DNA of 64,000 bases from Gliomastix tumulicola. Taxonomy: Eukaryota > Ascomycota > Sordariomycetes > Hypocreales > Bionectriaceae. The stretch lies in assembly GCA_001599755.1 (NCBI GenBank), contig BCHX01000002.1, forward strand, positions 1,116,001-1,180,000, given 5' to 3'. A program made the position numbers and the translations under genes. The notes beneath the pieces were generated by a model that was not told the origin of the DNA, ran no database searches, and saw only the letters and a program-made list of their open reading frames with translations. Of this stretch, positions 20,998-32,521 are shown piece after piece (the first letter of the stretch is position 1; every line of letters begins with the position of its first letter).

Positions 20998-21365
20998 ATG
21001 TCGCTCCAAACTCTTCCGCCCGAAGTACGATGGACCATCTGGGCGCTCTCGCTGCCCGAGGATGAGCCCGAGGTGTGCATCGCCCGGCCATCGCTTTTGA
21101 CGCCTATACAGACCCCCCCCCCCCCCCCCCCCTTTCGGGGAATCTTTCTCGGGAGAAATATCTCGTCCTCGTCGCATTCCCTGTGCTCATGCATGTGTGC
21201 CGTGAGAAGCGCCAGTTTGTCCTGGACCTTGCCAGCATATCGTCCCCCAGCTCCTCTTCTCGCCAAAGGCCAACTGTCGCGTCCCCTACCGTCGCTTTCG
21301 TCCCGAGGCTCGACATGTTGTATTTCGCCCTAGCAGAATTGAGAACTATTGGACTTCGTCATACT
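20998..21365 (+). pseudogene. Frameshifted 2EXR-domain gene
   Basis: The 2EXR (F-box-like) family begins with LPPEVRWTIWALSLP, as here, and continues with a VLMHVCREKRQF block, a NCRVPYRRFRPE block and LDMLYFALAEL. In this copy those pieces lie in different frames. The first switch coincides with a run of 20 cytosines (21113–21132). A second is needed near 21270 and a third near 21300. No ORF joins them. The C run alone could be an assembly error, but three shifts argue for real decay. Confidence 0.65.
21113..21132 (+). repeat. C20 homopolymer inside the 2EXR relic
   Basis: Twenty consecutive cytosines, at the point where the reading frame of the 2EXR relic changes. Confidence 0.9.
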
Positions 21366-21737
21366 GTATTTGGCATCTCCCCTACTAAACAATACATACT
21401 TAAAACATGAACGCCGAGCTGTCGTATTAACAGTTGCCCTCCAAATATGGACTTCGAGTGTAGAGTTGCCTAAAAGTGACTTCACAGTTTTCCCATCCTC
21501 ATCAGTCCACTCCAACCACCTGCAATACTTTAAGTTCATGTTATGGTGGCTTGGTAGGGCTGCTACCCTCCTCAGCAAGACGGCGATACTTGCTATTCTC
21601 GTGGTCTCATGTGACCAGCGCTTGGCAAGAAAACGGCCAAAGTTGAAATAAAAAGCATGCCCACTCGTGCGTGAACCCCCCTCGCTCAAACACCCCCAGA
21701 CCTGGCCAAGTATCGATCCGTCTCGTCGGCGCTCATC

Positions 21738-23301
21738 ATGGCCACTCCGACACCCAGGCGAGATCCTCCAGCCACCCAGGCAAACCTCCTCATTGATCAT
21801 CTTGAGGAACGCCTCAGGGTCGCAATGTGTGTCCAGGACCTGATTCGCCAGGCCCTCCCCATACAGCTTCCCATTATGAATTCGGTCGCCAATCAGGATG
21901 TAGGGGAGTTCCGTCTGGAACTCATCCACCTGTCTGCATTCTTATTCGCTGATATGCGCCACCTCCGGAGCGTGGCTCGTGATCCTCGACATTCGACGGT
22001 GTTTGAGTCTGTCATGACGATGGAAGCCTTCTTAGGCATCTGTAAGCCCTACACGCTCATGCTATGCATCAACATTACACTCGGCCTCGTATGCTGACTG
22101 ATGATAATCTCGACTCAGTCCTGCAGAGAAAGAGCCACCAGATGAACCCAGTTGATTTTCGTAAGTCTCAAGGAACGAGATCGGACAGTCCGGAGACCTA
22201 TCAACCGCAACGCCGCGAGCGAAGCAAGGTGCGTCGATTCATCCATCTAACTCAGTTAATTTCTGTATCCATGCACAAAATACACGTATTCTATGTTTGA
22301 TATTGGGAATAGTAGACGCCCGATTACGCAGCGTATATCATCTACACGCATCAGATTCTGTTTCTCCCTTGCCTTTTCTTCATTTTTCTTGTTTTCAAGC
22401 TCCATGGCCCTGTATCTTCCCTTGCCCATGACGAAAAACCGGCCTGCATCAGTCATGCCATGCACACACTAACTTGGTTTTTTTTTTCACTTAGGCATTC
22501 AAAAGGGACAACGAAAGATGCGTGTTTAGTCACGTCCCCGAAGCCGAGGTAGCACACATTTGGCCCTTCAGTATCAACGACACTAAAGGGGCATTCTATA
22601 ATACCGACGACTGCTTCACGCGTTGCCTCATCCTGATGGAAACTTCTGTTGAACGTCAACTTCACACCTTGCTTGCTGACCCTGGCAGCGACTGGCTCGG
22701 CCAGTCGGATAGACCCTGGAACATGGTCACAGTGAGCCCCGACATACAAGCCCACTGGGAAAACGCTCATTTCGGACTCAAGTGGCATGATTCGATCGGT
22801 CACGAGAAGGCCGTCGAGGACGGGGAGGAAACGGAGTACACCATCTTCCGTGTGCAGTGGCACTGGCTACCCGCCGCCGGCATCGCAGACTCACTGGGGT
22901 CGAGGCTGATTACCCGCCCAGACGAGCCACTGGCACCAAAGCGCCTGGTTCAACTGGACACATTGGAGGATATTGCAGCCATCGCAAATGCAATCAACGA
23001 GGCCACCACTTCATCCCACCAGCCCTTGAACTCCACGAAGCAGCCCATGCTGAAGGATCACGAGGGCCGCGCTATCGAGACGGGACATCTCTTCACTCTG
23101 AAGGTAGACAGGCGGGATGAGGACAAGATGAAAGCGGTCATCGATGCGCAGTGGCTGGCCGTGCAAATGGCCGCGTTCTCGGGGGCAGCTGATGTGGTGG
23201 ACAAATTGGATAGAGAATGTTCCAATGGCCCCCGTATAGCACGCATGGTTGCCAAGTGCGATAGGGGTGAGAGAGCAGAATCTAGTGAGGACGAGGCCTG
23301 A
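21738..23301 (+). CDS. HNH-endonuclease-domain protein (HNH_2-like)
   Basis: Join 21738..22041, 22119..22228, 22495..23301; 406 residues. Junction phases agree. Exon 1–2 code a helical N-terminal region of 138 residues. Exon 3 opens with AFKRDNERCVFSH, EVAHIWPFSI and later LGQSDRPWNMVTVSPDIQAHW, which matches the fungal HNH_2 pattern: R-D-x-x-R-C-V, then A-H-I-x-P-F, then N-x-x-x-L/V-x-x-x-x-H. The putative metal-site residues are C147 and H159. The last third is charged and ends in an acidic tail. The domain is known in many fungal proteins of unknown role, so DNA cleavage is inferred from the fold, not shown. The second intron (266 nt) is unusually long for this window. Confidence 0.75.
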
Positions 23302-23558
23302 ACTTTCAACCTTTATAAAGATTCAGTGGATAGTCTCAGATGGAAACTTGGCCCAGTACACAGCCGATGATGAGAGAGGAAGCTGCCCCGGCTCTGGGCA
23401 CTGGTAGCTGTATTTCACATCCTTCCCGATCATCATCGCAAAAGTTTGACTAAAGTGCTCAATTCATACTATGACGTGAGATTGGAATGTCGAACCAAAT
23501 ATTCCAGTGTCCCTATTCTATAGAGTGTAGTACTCCTCCAACGCTCCAAACCGGTTGT

Positions 23559-24077
23559 CTAGAACGAAATGATCTTGTAATCGCCTTCAAAGTGTCCATC
23601 GAACTTGACCTTGATGTCGAGATGAGTCCAAAGCTCGTTTCCATTCCTCAAGTAAATCCTGTTCGAGCCTACAGCTTGGTGAAGATTGACATTCAGATCG
23701 ATACCGTCCCTAAGGTTCCCAAAAATGTTGCCAAGGTGGATTCCGAGGACACTGACAACGAGGCCAGTCTCGTGCGTGTTGGCATCGAGATAACCCGTAT
23801 ACTTGAAACTGTCAGCCGGACAACCCGATAGGCACTAGTAGGTTGAAGCCTCTACATACCTTGATAGGACCGAATGCCCAGTCAATCGAGTAACGATCCT
23901 GAGTGTTACCAGGCGGAAGGCTTGAGATGATCTCCTCCTGTCGAGCCGTCCAGGTGATCTCGCCCTCATCGGGGGGAGACAGGCTGATGATGGTGCCTTC
24001 GTAGTACTGTCAGGATGCGTCGGTTCCAACAATATTCCTATCTTATACATACCGGCGTTGTAAGCGGAGTAGGCCAT
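23559..24077 (-). CDS. Small beta-rich hypothetical protein
   Basis: Join of complement exons 24053..24077, 23860..23996 and 23559..23801; 134 residues. It is too fragmented to appear as one open frame. The spliced product reads smoothly across both junctions (AYNAGTIISLSPP and WAFGPIKYTGYLDAN), then FGNLRDGIDLNVNL, and ends HFEGDYKIISF. It has no signal peptide and no transmembrane helix. The alternation of hydrophobic and polar residues suggests a beta sandwich. I do not recognise a function. Both introns end in AAG rather than at the CTGACAG a few bases earlier, because only the AAG sites keep the frame. Confidence 0.65.
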
Positions 24078-26428
24078 GATGAAGACGACGAAACTTAAGA
24101 GGCTAGGCTTAAGTGAAGGAAGTGTAAGAATTCGGTTGGTGTTGTGATCAGGATGTTCTGCTGCACAAAGATGAATGTGTTGAGGTAGGGCGACGGACGG
24201 CCTTTTTATACCTGTACGGACTCCTGTCCAGTGCTTGCGATGGTGCACATTCATAGCATGTTGTGCTCTCCCGTCATAGGATGGGGGACTATTACATCAC
24301 GAATCTCCGCCACACGTAACGTTCTTCCTGTTCTGAGGACCATGGACGCTTCGGGTTCGCAAGTCGGCCGCATGCTTAGCCAATGAAATCCTGACAGGTA
24401 CTTGAAGCACGTCTGACGATCACCTGCAAAATCAAATCAGGGCCAACGATTGGGTGTGTTAACGCCGCTTGGCGTCATCACAAGCCTTGAGTCCGTGACC
24501 ATTCCGACGCGATCACGGCCGAGGCCGAAGCCCCTCGATGGCGATCCCCGATATGGACAGCCTATCAGCTAGCACCGATCTCCCGATAAGAGTGGAAGTC
24601 TCTCTCGATAGTACGTAGCTGCATCTCTTGGGCTCTGGTATCAGGATAGATGGCCGAGGTGGTGCGCTCCGATCTGCACCTTTCAGCTACTGATCTTCGT
24701 TTCCGCCTTTCCTAATCTAACGACACGCTTGGTAGCTGCATCTTTTCAGCTAACGCACGCTCGGGAGGAGTCCACCAGAGAGAAACGATCCTTACGCTTC
24801 TGGGCCTGTCAGCTAGCCACCTTGTTGTGTTGGCACGGCGCACGTACGCAGAGTACCACACATGCGGAGCATCCATCCAACTCCGAGCTCTTCTATTGGC
24901 AAGTATCCAACCTTTCGTCATGGCCAAGGGCACGGGCCTAGCTCGATGCACTGCAGCTTGCAGGACGCTAAGTCGTCAAGTCAAGTCGCCGCCGCTAGTC
25001 CCACAGCGGGATACTCTCGACGGCGGCAACGGCGACTAGAAGACTGGGGACCCAACGGTGTCGGGGCAAGGGAAGTTACCCGAGCGAGTCCATAATGGCA
25101 AATATCTCTCGGAATCATCGTGAGCCAAGAATAATCGACGTGGCCTCAAGAAGTCCGGGGGTGCTGTGTCCCTTCACTCAGAGACGGTGTCCAGACACCA
25201 GACAACTATGGTCACAGGCTGAGATCTTCGCCACGAGCAGCGTCAAGCACGACGGGTCTGGCACTGTAGAACATACATGTCTAAAGAGGTAACATCAGTC
25301 CCTTTCTTTCAGCTATTCTACTATCATCATCGTCTAGAAGAGAAAGCACGACCGCACATGCTTTGGTCGGGATAGCATCCGCGGTATATGACCGTCATCG
25401 AAGCAAACGCAACCGGCTTCAGCATTCTCTAATCCAAATCTCTACCATTGAGATGCATTACGGCCTCACCGGCTGTCATGCGAGTGGAGGTCGAATACCC
25501 AGAGGTCGATGAAGGCGCCTATGAAAATAGTCAGGACAAAGAGCCTGACGAGGGCACGGAAGTAGTACGAGCTCCCAATATTGACCGGTACTCTAGAGGG
25601 AGAATGCGCGCTACTCCCACATCCGTCTACTTATTTAGGTAATCGCTATGCTAAGGAGCCATATGAAACTCCCTTGATGACCTACACAGACATACTGGGG
25701 CCGGTCATGTCTGACCTGCGTAATGGGCATTGCTTTGGTCAGTATCAAAATCACCACCCTGACCTGGAATGGGACAGTGAAAAGTGCGCCTGGTGCGGGA
25801 CGGGTGAGAAGGAGAACGTACTGCCAATTATATGCCAGCCAGCAGAAGCTCCATGGCGCGGTACTGCCGTAGACTTCTTGCGGAATTAGAGGATTTCAGT
25901 GCCCATTGCCCACCCAATATCTTAACTTCCATCGCCGTAAGACCGAAATAGAACAAGGCAAGTCTCGGAATTCTGTGCCCTCCCAAGAATCCTGAAAAAC
26001 AGGACCGGCGAGTCAAAGAATGTCCCCAGCACGGGAGATGAGCTCGCGCTCGGACCGTGAGATTATTGCCGCTTCCAGTAGGTCGTGAGTGAGCAAGGCA
26101 AGGCAAACTATTGCGAACCACGAGGAATTTTCAACCACAAGGTCTTTTTTTAGACGAGCTGAGAAAGATCTGAAGTGGGGGTTTGGGAGGTAGAGCTGCA
26201 TTCCTCAGGAGGGAATATCTAACTCTCCATTCTGTCCTGGAGTGTAAGCAACCAAACACTGCGCACGCATAGCTTCTCGCAGATACCTTTACAAGCTTCC
26301 ACATTAACGGCAAAAGCATACGAGAAGACCGTTTGGGAGTGCTAAAGGACGGGCACGAGGACGAGAGAGAGTATTGCTGCAAATCTTTTATTCAATGGCC
26401 GTCGCAGATTACACATGATTCATCCAGT
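24078..26428. other. Gene-poor intergenic stretch
   Basis: About 2.35 kb. The left part is the promoter of the small beta-rich gene. Short open frames (60–100 codons) occur on both strands without recognisable domains. No repeat or RNA gene was identified. Confidence 0.5.
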
Positions 26429-26733
26429 CTACGTCCTACTCGAATTAAACGTTCCGGTCTTTCGCTGCATCGTCGGAGACGCCAACGGAGACGCAGCGAA
26501 TGTCGACGCCATCGGCGAAAACGCCGACACAGTTGCCGAGGCCGGAGATCCCAAGACCGAGTCGAAGCCAGTGCCGTGCCGCGAGATGCCCTGCTCGAGG
26601 AGATCCTTGTCGTAGTTCTGGAGCAGACTGAGCCAGGGCAGCCAAGCCACGAGGTAGCGCAGCATCCATGACCTCTGAAGCTCCGGAGGCTGCTGTTGAT
26701 CCTCCTGCTGCTGCTGCCCCTGTTCTTGTTCCC

Positions 26734-26764
<31 letters not shown>

Positions 26765-27951
26765 ATCCCCGTTCGCGGATGGCTGATCGGTGCTCGATGT
26801 CTTCTCGACGACGACACCTCCTCCGCTCCCGCCCTTTGCTGCTCCCACGACAGCGGGCTGCAGGCTCGCCTCGATCGCGGCCACCAAGGCCGACCCCTCG
26901 GGGGGCTGCGCGTTGACGTACTTCTCCATGAAGATGGTGTAGCAGAGCTGGCAGAAACCGAAGAGGCCGATGAGGAAGGGCAGCAGCTGTCCGGGGAGGG
27001 CCAGGGTGTTCTCCCGGCCGAAGCCGCCGAGGACGCCGCCGACGTGGTTGAAGTTGAGGGTGCACTCGGCCATGACGGCGGAGAAGAGGAGCCAGAAGAG
27101 GTTGCCGACGCGGAGAACTTTATGAATCATGACGAGTCTGGATATTGAGGTCAGCGGTGCCGCCACGGGCGATCTTCCGTCAGGATGTAAAAAAAAAAAA
27201 AAAAAAAAAAAAAAACATACTCTTTGTCGTTGAAGCCGGTCACGTAGACAGGCCGTGACAGATTGTCGACATTGGCCTCGTGCGCCCATCGCTTGTTCAG
27301 CCTGCCGACCAGCCTCTCGATGCTGAACCACGCCGCCAGGACCGAAACAAGCAGCATGGCGCCAAAGTACGCGCTGCAGCACGCGCACACGATGATGTAG
27401 TAGTACCGGATGCCCCCGGCGGCCTTGATCTTGGCGAAAAAGAAGGTGTAGAGCTCGCCGCACTCGACCGCGTTCGGGGGGTCCATGCCGTCGTCCGGCC
27501 CGAGGGGGAAGAGCCCGTCGCTCACGCCCCAGGACCAGAACCACAGGCCGTAGAGACTGACAGCCAGGGCCGTCGCCATCCTGATGTGCGTGCCGTAGCC
27601 GCCAAAGAAGCGGATGGCGCCGCGGCCCTGCTGCATGTACAGTCTCGTGCGGTAGCCCCAGAGACTGAGGACGCCGAAGACGGTGCCGCCGCAGAGGTGC
27701 ATGAGCATCAGGCCGTCGATGCGGCTGAGCGCGCCCGTGGAGCTGTCGTTGACCATGGCGATGAGGAGGGTCATCAGGAAGACGGTGTTGGTCGCCAGGG
27801 CGCCGCTGATCTGCGAGGGGAGGATGGCGTTGGCCGTCCACGCCTGGAGCCAGGCGAAGTAGATACCAAGCCGCACGCCGAGGCCATAGTAGTCGGAGGC
27901 CCTATCGGACTCGCACATAAACTCGTCGGCCATGATGATGATCTCTGTCAA
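26429..27951 (-). CDS. Fungal integral membrane protein with a polyglutamine tail
   Basis: Join of complement exons 27221..27951 and 26429..27137; 479 residues from the first ATG (473 if MADEF at 27933 is used). Seven or eight hydrophobic helices run through both exons: LGIYFAWLQAW, FLMTLLIAMV, LMHLCGGTVFGVLSLWGYR, ALAVSLYGLWFW, YYYIIVCACCSAYFGAMLL, FWLLFSAVMAECTL and LPFLIGLFGFCQLCY. The segment GALSRIDGLMLMHLCGG is common to a family of uncharacterised ascomycete membrane proteins. The cytosolic tail carries a run of ten glutamines and further Q-rich stretches, then RSWMLRYLVAWLPWLSLL. The 83-nt intron contains a run of 27 T (as transcribed). The function is unknown. Confidence 0.8.
26734..26763 (-). 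repeat. CAG trinucleotide run coding polyglutamine
   Basis: Ten consecutive CAG codons (read on the minus strand) inside the membrane-protein gene, with further interrupted CAG units on either side. Confidence 0.85.
27189..27215 (+). repeat. A27 homopolymer in an intron
   Basis: Twenty-seven adenines on the plus strand. In the transcript they form a U run shortly after the 5' splice site of the 83-nt intron (27138–27220). The length may be unreliable in the assembly. Confidence 0.9.
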
Positions 27952-29453
27952 GACAAAGCTGGCTAGCTAGTAGAATGAAAAACGAACAGAGAGGATGGCT
28001 GCCGACGACGGGACGCTATTGGGAAATTGTCAATACATATAGCCCGTGCAGGATTTAGTAATGACCCTTGCAAGCCCGTTCAGACGAGATGCAAGTCGAG
28101 ATTAGACAGCATCAGCACTAAACCTCCTTTAGCGTAAGGCGACCGCCCTAAAATCCTTAAGGCTGAACTACTGGGTTTGGAGTTCTATTTTCGCGGGCGC
28201 AAAACCCACTTTCTCTCCATTTTTCATGCCAAGTTGAAAAACACGGTCAGTCATCCCCTCGTCCACGAAGAAAACAAACTGAATGTGTCGGAGCACCTTT
28301 CCTGAGCCAGCCATATACCCGTTGCGACTAAATGAAGGCGAGCATTTAGCTCCGGCCGGGAGGACGGGAGTATAGTATCAACTCGATTAGCTTAGGATCT
28401 GAGCTGAACGTCCGTCAGACACGTCTTCAGAGTGCCCAAGTCCAACAATAGCTTCAGGAGTCGCGGGCCCACCCAGATACGATGGACAGCTCAGCAGAGT
28501 CAACACCCCCAAAGGCCTCTTCTCGGGAGTTTTGGGTCGGCCAAACTCCCCAGGCTAAAGATAGGTGCTTGGCATTGAAGCCCCAAGGCACGCTGCCCGT
28601 TTCCTCTCGAAGAAACAGCGGTATGTGAGCCTCAAGGCGGTGGTAGGTGTGGACGAAAAGCTCCTCCTCCGCTGATCTTGGCCAAATCACGAAGGCTTCT
28701 CCGTCGTCGATGGTCGTTTCAAAGGGCCACTGGGGCCTGCAAGCCTTAGCATGGTTGTTTCAGTCCGTGCGTCCCTGGTCTGGCTGCCTTAAAGCACAAC
28801 ACGAGGTGCTTGGAGCGGACCCAGCCAGCCCTACACGCAAACAAAATTTTCCACCTACGCGTAGGAATGGGGACCTGGTATCTGATGGAGGTCAGCAATA
28901 TTTGGGACCTGAAGCAACGGAAGGGTGGCCAAAGGGTGGGGAGGTTTGCCTTGCGCTGTGGGCTCCTCACGCTGTAGGCTGGTGCCAGTGGCAGAGCCGC
29001 ACTTTTATTTGCACGGGTCTCCTGGCAGGTCTTTGCAAGCGACAGTGGTCGGGTCGGGTGAAACTTTGGGCATGTAAGTCCGATACTTAGCCATGGAGAG
29101 ATTGCCATCCAAGGTTCGAAGTCTTGGTGGTTTTTTCCCATGCATCTGGCACATGCCTCTAGCACATGCCGAGAAATAAATATCTCCACACAGTTGGATA
29201 CGAGTAATAGAAAGGCACATGGAGATGGAAATAGAACTAGAACGGACATCAGCAATTGTGAGGTGCCTTGTTCTGCGTTGCCTGGCAAGCGATCACATCC
29301 ACTCGTCGAAGGTCCAGACTGACACTTAGCGTTGTCTTTTGATTCCTTTGTGCATGGCTTGTAGTGATACATGAAGTGATAGTCGTACAGTAGAAGACGG
29401 TTCAGGACGAACTTGGTACCCGATATCAGGTCTTGAACAGTTGATGCATCAGC
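27952..29453. other. Intergenic stretch
   Basis: About 1.5 kb between two minus-strand genes. A 208-codon open frame (28746–29372, minus) has no domain and ordinary chance composition, so I do not call it a gene. Confidence 0.45.
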
Positions 29454-30428
29454 TCAGGCCCGTTTATATGCAGAAGACGATTCCAGCCACGCGCCCAGCG
29501 ACTTCAGCTCTGGATGGATCTTCCGCAGCTCCCCGACATTGGCGCCGTAGCCCTCCTTCTCGAAGAAGTCGAACATCGTCGACAGTTCCTTCGATGCGAA
29601 GAGCGCCATTCTCGCCAGGATTCCCCACGTCTGCGGCACCTCTGACCCGGTCTTTTCCTTGAAGACTGCTGACATCTGATCGTACGTTAGCTCGTCTCCA
29701 GCGAGCGAGATGGACTTCTCGTTGTAGCCATCCGAATCCATGAATGCCTTGGCGGCAAAAACACCAATATCGGACGTAGCGACGAGCTGAAGCGGGCGAG
29801 ACGTCACGATGGCCCTCCAGCACGAAGCAAACACCTTGCCCAGCATCCCTCCATCAAAATTCTCCATGAATGCGACAGGACGAAGAATGGTCCAGTTCAT
29901 GCCGGTCCCACGAGCTTGGTTCAGGAGATGGTGCTCGATGTTGTGCTTGCTCACAAAATGAGGGATGTTGGTGGGGTTTTCGATTGATCGGGCACCATGG
30001 CGGTCTACCGATGAGTAGACGAAGTGTTTGACATCATTCCGGAGAGCAGCGTCGACAAGATCTCGACCTTGCTTCTCCTCGATGATCGGGCCCTCTTTGT
30101 TCATAGCAGGTGTCTACTTTGCGGTCAGAAGGGGAACAGGGCCATAAGTTAGTGGATGGGATGGACCCACCTGGACGCTGAAGACGCCCCAAATGGGAGA
30201 CGATGCAGCTTTGCGGGCGTTCTTGAAGATGGCCTCCGCGTCGTCCAGATTGCCTTCAACCAATATGATATTGGGCGATTTGGCAGCCAGTTTCGTAGCC
30301 GACAGTGAGGAGGCATCTCGGGTGAGTGCGAGGATCTGATAATCGGCTTTGGCTGCGAGCAGGGCAGCAATGACAGACCCGCCCTGCTTGCCAGTGCTTC
30401 CGGCGATGAGGATTGAGCGAGCGGCCAT
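29454..30428 (-). CDS. NmrA-like NAD(P)-binding protein
   Basis: Join of complement exons 30171..30428 and 29454..30113 around a 57-nt intron; 305 residues. The ATG at 30428 places ILIAGSTGKQGGSV (the G-x-x-G-x-x-G dinucleotide loop) at residues 6–19. Exon 2 has HFVYSSVDRHG and WTILRPVAFMENF, both typical of atypical short-chain dehydrogenases of the NmrA/HSCARG group. These proteins sense NAD(P) redox state or reduce small substrates. The canonical catalytic YxxxK is not obvious, consistent with a regulatory or sensor role, though that is not proven. It lies alone, with no operon-like partner. An upstream in-frame ATG would add 36 residues before the Rossmann strand and is unlikely. Confidence 0.87.
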
Positions 30429-32521
30429 AATTCTGAGGAGACACGATTCTGGAGGAAGGTAATTCGGTGGGCGCAGATCGCTAAGTATTCTGAATATACT
30501 CTCTCTTCCCCCTCCTCCCTTCCGCAGATGGTGCACCGGACGAGCACTTTTATATCTACACTCAGTCCTGCTGCATACCTGGGGGTGGTAGAACCCGCGA
30601 TGCGCTGTTGACAGCTGACAAATTTGGGTCTCAGGACAGCCCAGCGGGCTTAAGATTTTCCCAACTTGGTTAGTAGAGCCCCCTTAACGGCGTCCGATCA
30701 AGTCCGAACAGTGGATTACTAGCGGACTTTTATCAACACAGGGCACGCTTCTCGCTGCTCCCCCTCCGCATGTTCAATATCGGAGCTCTGCCATTGGACA
30801 AGCTGTGGTCACCATTGATCGGGCGGGTGGGAAATGCGGTATCTTTTTATTTCTCACCGTAGCGAGCAAAATAGGACCCAAGGGACTCCCATCAAGGCCG
30901 CCAATAATGCTTCACCATGTCAGCATACCTACCCTAGAGTTTTTGACATGTTGACGCAAGCACGGAGTGCTCGCGCGCGAGTACACATCCATGAGCAGAC
31001 ATGTGATTCTAAGAAAAATTCTAGTATAAGGCAGAGCCATTCTCCCATTTTATGCCAAGCGGTTCTGCATTATTCCATGGCGACTTCTTTTTCTAGTATT
31101 ATTATTTTGAGTAGTGCTGGATGTGATGTATGATGACCCTCTAACATTAGACTGTAACACATCTCGCGAGGCATTATTTAGGACTGAATATATCTTGTAT
31201 GCCCATTCACGCCGGATCTTCCTACATCCTGTATGGTATAGATGCCTAATCAGCTACGCTCATCTCTGACTTACTTCAATGCTTGCCATACTCCAAGGCA
31301 TGCGCTGCGGAGAGCCAATAACTTTCGCATGGGCATCACGATTCCAAGCATCTGAGGATATGGAGCGTGGAATTCATAGCACTCGCAATATACTTAGTTA
31401 GGGTGCAGCTCGCAAGGTCCGCCTCAGTAGGTGGGCGAATCTGGTCTATAGTGTTTACCTGAGGGAGGAGAATGGTAGGTCGAAGGCACGCGCACTCGAC
31501 GTCCTCTCCGTCGGCATCGAGGGGGACTTTTGGAGACTACCAGTGCGAAGACACCCGTCATTCTCTTTTGTTGAGAAGATGAGTACCAGGCGACTGGGAA
31601 TTGTTGAGAAACGGGCCAATCTCCTTCCCGAACAATACGTCATGAGTTCCAGAGTCTGACCTGCGAAGCCCACTCGGTCGTCGTGGAGAATAGACGCGCA
31701 TCCCCTCCCCCCCTCCTCCGTCCAGGCCGCGATCATTCATCCGTCCCCTCCGACGGACACTGATGGCACCGCCTATAATTTGAATGCATCTACCGAGCTG
31801 CTCTCTAGAGTCGCTTTGGAAATAAAGGGCATGGACGAGTCTGGAGATTCTATGACGGACGCGAGGATGGTGAGAGTTTCGTGCTCCTGCTATGTTGATG
31901 CACATATACTCGTTCGTCTAAACAGCGTATCACTCTCATCTTATGAGCCTCCAAACGGCCTTGTGACGTCGAGTCATTTCACATGTCAAGACGTTGAACG
32001 TGACGTAAAGATATCTAACAGCGGAGTGGCTAGCTATGCCCGATGTGGTAATTGGGACGGGCACGGAGGACAGATCCCCTCCCGATCGCTTGGATTCTCG
32101 AAGAAGCGGAGTCGGAGATTCATCCACCACCGAGTAGCCTCGCAAACATGGTCCCAAAAGGAGAAGGGACTCGCTCTGTTGCCAGAATGGAGGCGGGCCC
32201 TGATTTGCGAGGCGACCGCCCACCACGATGGAGTTTCAACACATCCCCCAGAAGCTCGCAAAGCAGTTCGATATAGGGATGCACCTACTGTCCGAGAACC
32301 TCGGCTTTCTGGAGGTGAAGGCAAGGACGACTTTGCGACCCCGCGTCCTGCAATACTAGTACACGTCCTGTCATATGCTCCAGGAAAATGTATATATCTG
32401 ACGACGTTGCACGGACTTTAGCACACTCTCTTCCACTCCTGTGAACAGAGACGTTATTCAAGACTTTATGCTTATCGAAACCTAGCTGCACCCCCACGAA
32501 ACAACCATCGACGAGCCCAAA
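30429..32521. other. Gene-poor intergenic stretch
   Basis: About 2.1 kb. A 213-codon frame (31780–32421, plus) and others lack any domain or splice logic. The right end is the promoter of the hydroxylase-family gene. Confidence 0.45.

Noticed and set aside
21330..21929. 199-codon minus-strand frame
   Set aside because: It is antisense to the 2EXR relic and to exon 1 of the HNH gene and shows no family motif.
23487..23831. 114-codon plus-strand frame
   Set aside because: It is the antisense shadow of exon 3 of the small beta-rich gene, whose three exons join in frame.
28746..29372. 208-codon minus-strand frame
   Set aside because: Random-looking composition with no signal, domain or splice support.
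31780..32421. 213-codon plus-strand frame
   Set aside because: No recognisable motif; probably chance in GC-balanced DNA.
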